Below are positions 1 to 10,240 of a DNA stretch of 64,000 nt, piece by piece. The translations under genes were made by a program, and so were the position numbers. Each line of letters opens with the position of its first letter. The stretch's first letter is position 1. This stretch comes from Primulina eburnea (Eukaryota > Streptophyta > Magnoliopsida > Lamiales > Gesneriaceae), in the NCBI RefSeq assembly GCF_022965805.1, contig NC_133103.1, positions 49,235,693-49,299,692 of the forward strand, read 5' to 3'. The notes below the pieces were generated by a model. It made no database searches. It had not been told where the DNA came from and saw only the letters and a program-made list of their open reading frames with translations.

Positions 1-542
1 GAGGAGGCTACAACATTCTCTTCTGCTGACAACATCAAAAGGATGGCAATTTTTTTTTTTCATTATTATTATTTTTTCATTTAGAATTTGAGCACATCTT
101 CTATTTTAAAAAAATGGGACATAAGACCATATACAAAAATTTAGAATTGAAGACCGAGTTCAATAATTTGTAACACAGATCATCTTAAAATGGTGAATCG
201 AAAAAAAATTAGTTATTTATAAAATATTAGGTAATTTATTCTTCAAAATAATTTGTACTCTTTTTATTTTTTTTAAAATATTTATTTATATAAACATGCG
301 TTGGTTTAGTTTTCCAAAAATAAAGAAATGAATACACATATTGGTCCACTTATTTTTTTATTTTACTTTTACTTATAATATGATTATGAAAATTTAATAA
401 TGATAGTTAGAATATACAAATTCTTGAATTTTCTTATTTATATTTCTTGAATTTGTGCATCAAATCTCTTTTTATGTGTGTTGACTAATTTAAAGATAAA
501 TAAATTTAAAATGGTGAATCAGTCAACCATTTTAAAAAAAGA

Positions 543-717
543 ATGAGTCTCATGTGAGACCGTCTCACGGATTATAATCTGTGAGACGGGTCAACCCTAC
601 CCATATTCACAATAAAAAATAATACTCTTAGTATAAAAAGTAGTACATTTTCATGGGTGACCCAAATAAGAGATCCGTCTCACAAATATGATCCGTGAGA
701 CCGTCTCATACAAGTTT
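543..717 (-). repeat. Short palindromic GTGAGACCGTCTCAC repeat, copy 1
   Basis: A unit of about 170 bp carries GTGAGACCGTCTCAC palindromes at both ends and the internal block GGGTTGACC / AGTATTACTTTTTA (here on the reverse strand). It recurs at 849-1003 and at 1690-1830 plus 18331-18378. It has no coding capacity and is a MITE-like short interspersed repeat. Confidence 0.6.
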
Positions 718-848
718 TTGCCTTAAAAAAATTATTTGATTTTAAAATATAGGCAATTTATCTTTCGAATTTTTTTTTCTATAAAAAAATATTTTATTTA
801 GTTTAATGAGTTGCCTTAGTTTTCAAAAATAATAATAAAAGAAAGCAA

Positions 849-1003
849 AAAGTTGTGTGAGACGGACCTCTTATTTAAGTTATCCATTAAAAAGTATTAC
901 TTTTATGCTAAAAGTATTACTTTTTATTGTGAATATCTATAAGGTTGACCCGTCTCACCGATTAAAATCCGTGAGACGGTCTCACATGAGACCTACTCAT
1001 AAA
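849..1003 (+). repeat. Short palindromic GTGAGACCGTCTCAC repeat, copy 2
   Basis: This is the same unit as at 543-717 in opposite orientation: GTGTGAGACGG, two AAGTATTACTTTT blocks, GGTTGACCCGTCTCAC and GTGAGACGGTCTCAC. Together with copy 1 it forms part of the larger inverted arrangement of the foldback element. Confidence 0.6.
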
Positions 1004-1689
1004 AGAAAGTATGTGCGTATGTCTACTTATTTTTTATTTATTTATACTGGTAATATGATTAATAAATTACGATAATCATCAAAGATTTTAAAAAATAAAA
1101 ATAAAAAGCCCCAAATTCAAGAATTTTACATATCAATTTTCATATTTCAATTATTATTATTATTATTATTAATATTATTATTAATAGTATTACTAGTAAA
1201 AATAAAAAAAAATAAACGAATTGATACACATACATCTTTCTTTATTTTTTCGAAAAACAAACCAACACATATTTAAATAAATAAAGAATTTTTTAAAACA
1301 ATAAAAAGACTACAATTTTTTTTGAATGATAAATTACGTAATATTTTACAAGTAAAGAATATTTTCGAAAAAAAAAATTGGTTAACTAATTCACCATTTT
1401 ATGGTTATCTATCAAATTATTGAAGTTAAGCTTTGACTTTCGTTTTTTATATGTGGTCTCAAGTCTCATTTTTTATATAAGAGATGCACACAAGTTTTAA
1501 AAGAAAAAATAATAATAACGAAAATCGATATAAAAAAATAAAAAAAAAAATTTGGCAACGGATGCTACGACGTTGCATTAACCCCACACATCAAATATCT
1601 ACCATTTTTCTACCTTGGAATGCAATGAATGCCCTTTTACAACTTTGTAACCAGATATTCAACAAAAAATTTTGTACAATCATTTAAAG

Positions 1690-1830
1690 CAAAAACTTGT
1701 GTGAGACGATCTCACGGATATTATTTTGTGAGATAAATCTCTTATTTGGGTCATCAATGAAAAAAAAATTTAATTTTATGCTAAAAGTATTACTTTTTAT
1801 TATGAATATCGGTAGGGTTGACCGGTCTCA
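1690..1830 (+). repeat. Short palindromic repeat, copy 3, left half (split by copia A)
   Basis: The repeat runs from ACTTGTGTGAGACG to GACCGGTCTCA and is cut by the 16.5-kb copia element starting at 1831. The remainder resumes at 18331 after a TCTCA duplication. Confidence 0.7.
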
Positions 1831-2663
1831 TGTTGGAATTTTGATGCTTAATGAATGAAAATTAAGCAAATTAATCAATCTGTTTGATTGGAAAAATTCG
1901 AAAAGAAAAACGAAGCTTAATAAATGAATATTAAGTTCGGTGGTTCTGAATAAAACTCGAAAAAGTTCTTCATATGTCGAAAGAATTTCAAACGAATAGT
2001 CGGAACATGTAAGGGACGGAAAACGAATTGATTTGAAAAAAAAATAAAAAAATTGGGTGGTGAACAGTAGCATGCGCGCGCCTGGGCGAGTATGCGTGCA
2101 AGCGCGCGCTAGCGCCTGCCGAGACAGTGGCAGGCGCGCGCCTGCGCCAGATCCGGCGCGCAGGCGCGCGCGCCTGCCGGCAGCGCTCGGCAGGAGCTGC
2201 CGAGACGACTCCTATGAATGCCGAGACGTCCCTTCAGATTTTTTCGAGTTTTTCTAATATTTTTTCATTTCTTTGGCATTGTTTGATGATTGTAATCAGT
2301 TACAATAGCCAAGGGACATCTCCTATGAATGAGAGATCATGTCTTTTCATTTGAAAAACATTAAATGCATGATTATTTAAAAATCAAAAACACATTCAAA
2401 CACATACAAGCATAAGCATATTCTCCTTCTTCCTTTCTTCTTCAAGAGAGAGTTCATCCATTTCTTTGTGAAAGAACTTGAATATTTGAGTGCTCATTAT
2501 TCAAGTGTTGTAGTTGTATCTTGGGAGAAGATTGCCACAAAACTCTAGCACATTGTGAGGGCAAATTCTTCTTAAGGACAAAGTGTTCAACACTTGCCTC
2601 TACATAGTTTTATTCTTTGATTTCTTCTTGCATTTCTCTCATATTTGAATACCCCACACAACA
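1831..2663 (+). repeat. 5' LTR of copia A
   Basis: It begins TGTTGGAATTTTGATGC and ends CCCCACACAACA. It contains a GC-rich palindromic module at about 2071-2232 in otherwise AT-rich DNA. It is 833 bp against 751 bp for the 3' copy, mainly because the 3' copy lacks about 110 bp after the AAGCTTAAT block and has a longer GC module. Confidence 0.92.
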
Positions 2664-2711
2664 ATCTTAAGAAGAATTATGGATTTTTGATCATTTGCAA
2701 GAAGAATATCA

Positions 2712-3411
2712 ATGACATCTTCATCTACAACACCACATCCAACCATTGCACAAGGAGAGAAACCGGAGAAGTTTTCTGGTGCGGATTTCAAAAGATGGCA
2801 ACAAAAGATGCTCTTCTATCTCACCACCTTGAGTTTGTCAAGGTTCTTAAAAGAGGATCCTCCCACCGTTGCTGAAAACGAGACAGATACCAACATGAGG
2901 GCCGCTTTGGATGCTTGGAACCAAAGTGATTTCTTGTGCAAGAACTACATCCTCAATGGACTTGACAATGCATTGTACAATGTGTATTGTCAAGTCAAGA
3001 CCGCCAAGGAACTATGGGATATGCTTGATAAGAAATACAGGGCGGAGGATGCGGGCTTGAAGAAGTTCATTGTTGGGAGGTTTCTAGACTTCAAGATGAT
3101 AGATCAAAATCTGTGATGAGTCAAGTGCAAGAACTACAACTTATCTTGCACGAGATTCATGCAGAAGGAATGAGTCTAGGTGAGTTCTTCCAAGTTGCTG
3201 CGTTGATCGAGAAACTCCCTCCGTTGTGGAAGGATTTCAAGAATTATTTGAAGCACAAAATAAAAGAGATGTGATTGGAGGATCTCATTGTAAGATTGAG
3301 GATAGAAGAGGACAATAAGAACACCGAGGCCAAGTCAAGTAAGATGGTACCAAGGGTGAACATTGTTGAATCGAGTCTTCAAGGGAAGAAGAGAAAGTTT
3401 GAGAAGCAACC
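2712..3411 (+). pseudogene. Copia A gag, N-terminal part, broken
   Basis: This is a copia gag (UBN2 / Retrotran_gag type). It opens [20 protein letters not shown] and continues [34 protein letters not shown] and [21 protein letters not shown] single-base frameshift near 3105 moves the frame to [17 protein letters not shown] and [14 protein letters not shown], and TGA at 3272-3274 breaks that frame before LEDLIVRLRIEEDN. The reading ends at 3411, where solo LTR B is inserted after the CAACC target. The missing C-terminal part resumes at 13795. The assignment is firm; the gene is inactive. Confidence 0.88.
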
Positions 3412-4524
3412 TGTAACGCCCCGAAAATTTTAAGGTCCACGCAAACCACATGCATGCAATTATTAAATTCTCTTGTATTTTAATTAAATGTTTTAATTGC
3501 ATTATTATATTATGTTGTGCATATTTGCATATTTAAAATATATTTTTCTACATTGTTGCATTAAAATGTATTTTTAAAGGTTATTCGAGTTGCGATCGAG
3601 GAACGAGGACCGAGGGCTGAAATATAGAAAATGATTTTTTATTAAATAAATGTTTTTAATTATTTAAAAGATGGTCGATGCTTTTTCTTATTTTTGAAAA
3701 TATGGGGTTTTGAGGTGATTTTATACGCCGGGGCGTAAATTTTATCGGTGTTGATTTTTGAACTAAAAATCGAGCTTTTTAGCAACCCGGCTAATAAATT
3801 CAAATTTTTATTAAAAGAAAACTTTGCTAATATTTTTAATTATGTCCTAATTTGACTAATGGGCCTAATTAGATGGCTTGATAGGCCTAATAGGCCTTGA
3901 AGGTGATTAACTAGTATTTAAAGTATTAAATTACATTAAACCCTACACTTTGCACTACTAGAATCCATCGGCCACTATCACAAATCTGAAACACTCCACC
4001 ACACACACAATCACACGGCACTTCATTCAAATTGGAGAGATTTTCGAAGGTTCAATCAAGAGCAAGCCTAGTCGCCCTCCGTTCTTCGTCGTCAACGATA
4101 ATTCGAGCGTATTACACGCAAAGGCACACCTTAATCTCCTTTTCTCATCTATTATACCATATTAATTGTTTTAAATTATCGGTGCATGAAATACATGATA
4201 GAAAGTTGAAAATTTCGAAATATTGCATGAAAAGCCTTCGATTTCTTGGTTTAAAGTTCATAGAAAAATCGTATTGATTGATTTAGGGGCTGCCATGTTA
4301 GGATACATGTTCAAGGGTGGTTTTTACATGATTTAGGATCCACACAACACCACAATCAATCGGCCAAATCGAATAAAAGAAGGAAAAATCAGAAAAAAAA
4401 AAAACAGAAAATCGATGATCATGCGTCGCGTGGGGCTTCTCCGCCTTCGACTTGTCTTTGGCAGGGAAGGGCGTGGCTTGGCAGAGGCTAGGCACGTCCA
4501 AGGGGTTGTCTTTGAGTTGGGGGA

Positions 4525-4589
4525 GAGTCCTAGCCAGGCTAGGACTCGATCCATGGTCAAGGGAAAGAGTCCTAGCCAAGCTAGGACTC
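4525..4589. repeat. Pair of 23-bp palindromes in solo LTR B
   Basis: Two copies (4525-4547 and 4567-4589) each have the arm GAGTCCTAGCC, a short centre and the arm GGCTAGGACTC; the second copy has one arm mismatch. Relaxed GAGTCCTA half-sites follow near 4681 and 4744. The function is unknown; binding sites or simple local duplication are possible. Confidence 0.6.
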
Positions 4590-5559
4590 CTCTCGAATTT
4601 GCGCGCATGGTGCGCAGTTTGGTGTCGAAGCTTCCAGCAGAGTTGAGGCGATGCATGGGGGCTTGGGGCTAGGTTGGATAGAGTCCTAAGGGACCTAGGT
4701 AAGTGCTAGACACCATGGTTCAGGGGTGGGGTCGATTGGATAGAGTCCTAGGAGGTTTAGAAGTGTCCTACTCCAACTACAACACTCGGCCGAAAATAGT
4801 AAGGGAAGGATAGGGTTCGTTTTTGGGTTTTAAGGCATGGTTTCGACTAACTTAGAGTTTAGGAACCTAATTTAACATGTTGGGCAACTTCTGGATAGAT
4901 CTTGTTCGGGACGAACTCGTGAGGATCGAGAGTTGGCTCGGGGTCGAAGATTTAGTGTCAAATAGGGTTTCTAAAAGAAGGAATTTTTGGAAAATGACTC
5001 ACGGGGGTCGAGTCGTGGTCCAAAAGGGCTAAAATAATATAAAATGACTAAATTTAGAATTTAGGAATTTTATATTAAAGTTTGGTATTTTTCGGGAATT
5101 AAACACAATCAGAATAATTAATTATGGGTAATTAGAAAAGTCTAAGTTTTGAGCTTCATAAAATTATGGAAAAATTCATATAAGCTTAATTAATTATTTG
5201 GGACATGTTAGAGTCATAAAATCAAGAAAAAAGTTAAAATTGGAAAATTTTACGTCCAGGGGTAAAACGGTCTTTTTACACCTAGAAGTCAGTTCAGGCA
5301 TGGCAGTGCCCTAAATGCTATTTTCATGTTATATTGATGTTTTTTTTAAATGTTTATGAACTTCTCATGATTTATTTATGATTTTTAAATGTCTCAACGA
5401 TTTTTACGATTTAAGAAGACATTTAAAATACATGTTGCATGCTTGGTTTCCAAAATGAAAATGTAAATATTATTCACGATTTTTATAAAGTGATGCGAAT
5501 GAAAACTGTTGAAGGAAGTGAGGTGATTGTGACTAATTCGTTAATAATGGCGATGTCGT

Positions 5560-5735
5560 GAGGGTTATGGTCCCAGTGGGAGCCCGACGATCGTGTTTCC
5601 ATTATTGCGAATATGAGGTTATGAGGTTTGAGGAAGAATGAGAATATCGTGAGGGGAGAAGGCCCCAGAGGGAGCCCATTTATGGGAAAAGGCCCCAGAG
5701 GGAGCCCCGACGATCGTATTTCTATTCGATCATGT
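5560..5735 (+). repeat. Degenerate tandem repeat in solo LTR B
   Basis: The phrase GGTCCCAGTGGGAGCCCGAC, with relatives GGCCCCAGAGGGAGCCC, occurs three times, interleaved with GACGATCGTGTTTC and GACGATCGTATTTC. Confidence 0.6.
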
Positions 5736-6475
5736 TAGGCCAAGGCTCAGTTGACCGGTGAGAGTGTCGCTGATGTCCCCGCTGCCCAGTACTGTGGTTA
5801 TATTTCTGATGGATCCATCGTCATGTCATGTCATGTGAGGAAAGTCACAATTAACGATCTGAATTCAACAAAGGAAAAGGAAAAGGAAAACGTTTATTAT
5901 CATGTTAAAGGTTTTATGTCATGTCATGTGGAGGAAAAAGAAAAAGATTAAGGTTTATTTATGCACGTCATGAAAATGTTTATGTTTAAAGTTGATGCAT
6001 CATTATGAAAGTATTTTTATTTACAGTTTACGCATCATGAAAAAAGTATTTTACGAAAATGTTTATGTTCAAGTTTATGCATCTTCATGAAAAGATATTT
6101 TAAGTACAAGTATTTTTCACTGTTATATGTTGACTGTATTATGTATTACTCGTTATAAAGATTATGGTGTGTTGAGTCTTTAGACTCACTAGGTGTGATG
6201 GATGTAGGTTATCATGATAATGCTAATAGAGGTCTTGATGGTTGATCCGACTGGACTGAAGGTGCACATGACCCGAGGACCGGCGCTAGTTTCCGCATAT
6301 ACGTTTATGATTTATGTTAAAAGATTGTACGACTTTTTATTTATGTTTTGAGATATTTTTGAGAGATTATAGTATGGGCTGTATTTCTCAAAAATGTAGT
6401 TAGTGGTTTTAATTTTAAAAGGGCTCTAAAATATTTTTATGCAATGTGTATGGTTCGGCCGATGCTATGTGAGGT

Positions 6476-8042
6476 TGATAAGTGCAAGATTTGCACTTAA
6501 TTTACATTTAAATCCATTTTGAATTATGCTTGTTTCGAACAGAATTATGCGTTTTTGGTTTGTTTATGTTGTCATTTCAGGAATGGAGAAAATAGTGGAC
6601 ACGAGACCAAGTGGACTAAGAAAACACAGCGGAGCGCACACGTCTGGAAAGTAGCGACCACGCCCCAGCGCGACATCACGCGCGACCGCGCGCACATGCA
6701 CGCAAGGCTTCAACCCGAGGATCCAGCGCGCCCGCGCCAAGTCTCGCGCTGCCGCGCGCGCAGATACAATGTTGCAATATCCGAGACTTCCGCGCCATCG
6801 CGCGAGATAACGCGCTGCCGCGCACGCTCAAGACCTACAGACAACCCGAGACCAACGCGCAATAGCGCCAAGTCTCGCGCCGTGCGCGCGCACGAGACAC
6901 GCATCAACCCGAGACAAACGCGCCCCCGCGCGACATTACGCGCTGCCGCGCGCACGAGCAAACGATACACAACCAGACCATCACGCCCCAGCGCGACACC
7001 TCGCGCCTCCGCGCGCGCACGCACCTTCTCACCCGGCAGAACACAGCGCGCCCCAGCGCCAAGTCTCGCGCCCCTACGCGCGCCGCACTATAAATGGAGC
7101 GAGTTAGGTCATAACACGTTATTATTCAGCCGTCGGGGAGTTACAACACACGAAATTATACCATCTTGGGGAGAAAAAAAGAAGCGAGAACGGAGCGCCT
7201 GCACGAGACGATTGCAAATACGAAGACGACGCATCTGGACACAGAGACGACACTTCGGATTTGTTATTCTTTCTCTTGTTTCTTTGTTTTCGTGTGTAAC
7301 GATGTTTAGTTCTACGAACATGTCTTGTTTTCTCATGGAATTCGTGATGAACTAAATTCCCATTCTAGAGAATGACGTAACTCTGTTGATACGATGATTT
7401 GACACTTTTATTTATTTGATTGAATTCCGCTTTCGTTTAATTGTGTTCTCTGCGCTTACTGCACTGCAATTTACTGGCCATAAATTTTTTGTTGTTTGAT
7501 TAATCTTATAACTCGGGAGAGGGACTAGGATTATAGATCATTAGAGACACATCGTTAAATGTTTATAGCGTTCGGAAGGCGTATAACTTTAGCGAGGCTT
7601 AGTAAGAACATAGTTTGCATTTATCTATGAAACGTAGATTCTAATTAGGAATAATTGAATCGAAAGTTGATAGATACACTTTATTCGTCACTTGGGAAAG
7701 GGGGAATAAAACAATCTAAGTGTTCTTGGCCATTAATTGATTGGAATTCAGGAAGATAAATTAAACTGTGAATAATTATCGTGGAAACTTTGTGAAATCA
7801 TTTCTCTAGATATTTCTCTCAGTATTATCTCTCAATTCGGTGACTTAATTACTTCATTGTTTTCAGTTAATTCATTTAAACAAACAAATCTGATTACTGA
7901 TTTTTCTAGATAAAGTCTTGGCTATTTTAATTACAAGAATTGATATACATTTTTATACACACTCCTCGTGGGATCGATACCTGTACTCTAACCAGTACTA
8001 AAACTTGACACCGTATACTTGCGGTAGTGAAAACACGCAACA
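6476..8042 (+). repeat. 5' LTR of element C
   Basis: It runs from TGATAAGTGCAAGATTTGC to ACACGCAACA. It has a CpG-dense block at about 6640-7085 made of CGCGC palindromes, then a TATA box. The long arginine-rich ORF over this block (6519-7355) comes from base composition and is not called as a gene. Confidence 0.93.
7088..7097 (+). promoter_or_regulatory. LTR TATA box, element C
   Basis: CTATAAATGG follows the CpG-dense block in the LTR, where a pol II promoter is expected. The same motif is at 12774-12783 in the 3' LTR. Confidence 0.6.
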
Positions 8043-8048
8043 AGTTTT

Positions 8049-8065
8049 TGGCGCCGTTGCCGGGG
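8049..8065 (+). other. Primer binding site of element C
   Basis: TGGCGCCGTTGCCGGGG lies seven bases after the 5' LTR. This site, commonly attributed to tRNA-Asp priming, typifies Athila/Tat elements. The same site is found on the minus strand at 43396-43412. Confidence 0.85.
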
Positions 8066-8180
8066 AGTGTCAAATTTGAATTTATATCAGTATTGTTACC
8101 AAGTAGACTTGACTTTAATTTAGAGTTTATTTTTATTGTTTTACTTTGTTATTTTATAATCTTCTCTGTTTTTACAGTGC

Positions 8181-9300
8181 ATGCGAAAATATACAAATCC
8201 CGACTTGCTGGTTTTTGATCCTGAAATCGAAAGAACTGCCAGGAGATTAAGGAAAGCAAGACGAGAGGAGATTAAAGAAATGGCCGAAAACAGAGATCAT
8301 CAGAACGAGCTCCCACGAGAGGTGCCAATCCGAGAACATTTCCGCCCAGTCATTAACGCTCACTATTCTGGAATAGCTCGTGGAACCATTGCTGCTAATA
8401 ACTTCGAGCTAAAGCCCGCACTGATCAACATGGTTCAACAGAACCAGTTTGGAGGTGTAGCCACAGCAGATCCCCATCTTCATCTCAGGACTTTTCTAGA
8501 GATCACGGACACGGTAAAAATTAATGGTGTTTCTGACGAAATTATTCGATTGCGTTTGTTTCCGTTTTCTCTCAGGGATCAGGCAAGGAGCTGGCTCCAA
8601 TCTCTGCCGCTAGGGAGTATTACTACATGGGCAGATTTGGTCACAAAATTTCTATCAAAGTATTTTCCTCCTGCCAAGTCTGCTCAGCTGAAAATAGACA
8701 TCACTAACTTCAGGCAGAGGGAATTTGAAGTGTTATATGAGGCTTGGGAGAGATAAAAAGAACTGCTCAGAAAGTGTCCGAATCATGGATATGCAGAATG
8801 GGTTCAGATTGAGCTCTTTTACAATGGTCTGGATGGGCCAACTAGAGGCAATGTGGATGCAGCCGCCGGAGGTACTATTTTTTCTAAAACACCTGATGAA
8901 GCTTATGAATTACTTGAACAGATGACCATCAACAGTTATCAGTGGCCAAGTGAGAGATCAGGAGTACAGAGAACAGCTGGAGTGTATGCCGTAGACCCGA
9001 TCACATCACTGACTGCACAGGTTTCGGCATTGACATCACAAATTGCAGCGATGAACAAGCCAGACCAATCTACGTCTGATGTAGCTTTGGTAACTGCTGC
9101 GGAAGAGCCAGTTGTGGAAGAAGCTCAGTACATTAACAATCGTGGCTATGAAGGCTACAGAGGTAACCCTCCCCCTAACACTTATCACCCTGGTTTGAGA
9201 AACCATGAAAACTTTTCTTATGCAAACAATAAGAATGTGTTGAACCCTCCACCGGGTTCAATACATAAAATGGGGAAGGAAAGCCATCATTTGAAGATTT
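8181..9300 (+). pseudogene. Athila-type gag of element C
   Basis: The protein reads DPEIERTARRLRK, EVPIREHFRPVIN, ADPHLHLRTFLEITDTVKIN, LFPFSLRDQARSWLQSLP and KYFPPAKSAQLK, the core of a gypsy retrotransposon gag. An in-frame TAA at 8754-8756 interrupts it right after YEAWER, and the same frame goes on with KELLRKCPNHGY, PDEAYELLEQM and NSYQWPSER. A frameshift near 9275 moves the reading to the frame that opens at 9302 (VGTFVVESGKRMARTESRL). A C-terminal coiled-coil-like stretch (LDNLETHMASIGATLKILES) follows in that frame. No zinc knuckle is visible. Confidence 0.85.
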
Positions 9301-9301
9301 A

Positions 9302-10240
9302 GTGGGGACTTTTGTTGTTGAATCTGGGAAGAGAATGGCTAGGACTGAGTCTAGGCTTGACAACCTAGAAACCCACATGGCAAGCATTGGTGCTACATTG
9401 AAAATCCTTGAGTCGCAAGTTGGGCAGATAACCAAGCAACTCACGTCGCAACCATCAGGTGCAGTACAAAAGAATGCAGATCCACATCTGAGGGAAGTAA
9501 ATGCTATCTTTATACATCATAAGGAAATTGGGATGATAGAAGGAGAAAAGAAAAAAATTGATTGCACACCCAGCCGGGAGGATAAGAAGACTCCAAGCAA
9601 AGGAAACCAAGGTAAGAAAGTTATGAGTTCTGATTTTGATCAATGCATCGATATTTCTTTACTTCCCTACCCCCAGAGATTTTTACAATTACAAGCTGAA
9701 TTTCACAAGAAAAAAGGTCTTGAAGATCTCAAGACCCTACACTCTAATATTCAGTTTGCAGAGCAGAAAGAGGTGGCATTTACTGGAGGAGATGATAAGG
9801 GCAGGCAAGGAGGTCTTCCTCGGAAGCTGCAAGACCCCGGGGAATTCGTCGTACCATGTGAAATAGGGGGTCAATTAGTGAAAAAAACCATCTGTGATTC
9901 AGGAGCAAGTGTGAATATAATGTCAAGCTCTCTTTACGAGAAACTTGGATTGAGCAGGATAGAACCCACAAGACTAAGCTTGCAGATGGCAGATAAATCG
10001 GTCAGGACACCGCTGGGTATAGTGGAAGATGTTGAACTTAAGATTGATAAAATAAAGCTTTTAGCAGATTTTGTGGTGCTTGACATGGGGAACAGTCAGA
10101 ATGTTCGTGCTATTTTAGGACGACCATTTTTGGCTACTGCTGGAGCCGTCATTGATTTGAGACAAGGAAAATTGACCATGGCGGTTGATGGTCAACACAT
10201 AGAACTCAAGGCTTCCAAGATATCATACGATCCACCATGA
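9302..10240 (+). pseudogene. gag C-terminus and aspartic protease of element C
   Basis: The 312-codon frame starts in the gag tail (KRMARTESRLDNLETHMASI) and runs into a retropepsin domain. The catalytic signature DSGASVNIMSSSLYEKLG lies at about residues 199-216, and the second signature is [19 protein letters not shown] near the end. The frame ends at a normal TGA after KISYDPP, just before the post-pol landmark sequence. In complete Athila elements RT follows protease in the same ORF, so the end here marks a clean internal loss of about 3 kb of pol. The protease itself looks intact; its start depends on the upstream frameshift. Confidence 0.85.

Larger units (their letters stand above)
1..1600. 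mobile_element. Foldback / long-TIR non-autonomous DNA element, AT-rich
   Basis: Bases about 93-540 recur as an imperfect inverted copy ending near 1488. The left arm reads GCACATCTTC then AAGACCATATAC, and the right arm reads ATATGTGGTCTCAAG then GAGATGCAC. Outside the arms, a TTGGCAACGG block near 1552 mirrors GGATGGCAATTT near 42. A second family member is found at 21900-22018 plus 26152-26400 with the same outer order, so the unit is a mobile repeat and not a local hairpin. Blocks at about 195-410 and 740-1070 are also direct duplicates. No transposase is visible. The left end may lie outside the window. The superfamily (Mutator-like or other) is not decidable by eye. Confidence 0.5.
3412..6475 (+). 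mobile_element. Chromovirus-type solo LTR B, left part
   Basis: It begins TGTAACGCCCCGAAAA. The other end, GATCAGGACGTTTCA, lies at 13780-13794, beyond nested element C. The target duplication CAACC is perfect (3407-3411 and 13795-13799). Without element C the unit is about 3.1 kb with no internal coding region, primer site or second LTR, so it is a solo LTR left by recombination. The landmark AGACTCACTAGGTGTGATG near 6181 and the GTTGACC...GCTGATGTCCC block near 5750 recur, on the other strand, in the LTR at 28935-30683. The short ORFs here (for example 4032-4277 and 4298-4672) are not credible genes. Confidence 0.85.

Noticed and set aside
4298..4672. Four overlapping ORFs of 64-107 aa on both strands
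   Set aside because: They sit in solo LTR B over local palindromes and duplications, with no recognisable domain.
6519..7355. 278-aa Arg-rich ORF, repeated at 12205-13041
   Set aside because: It lies over the CpG-dense block of both LTRs of element C. It is duplicated only because the LTRs are, has antisense ORFs of similar length, and is low in complexity.
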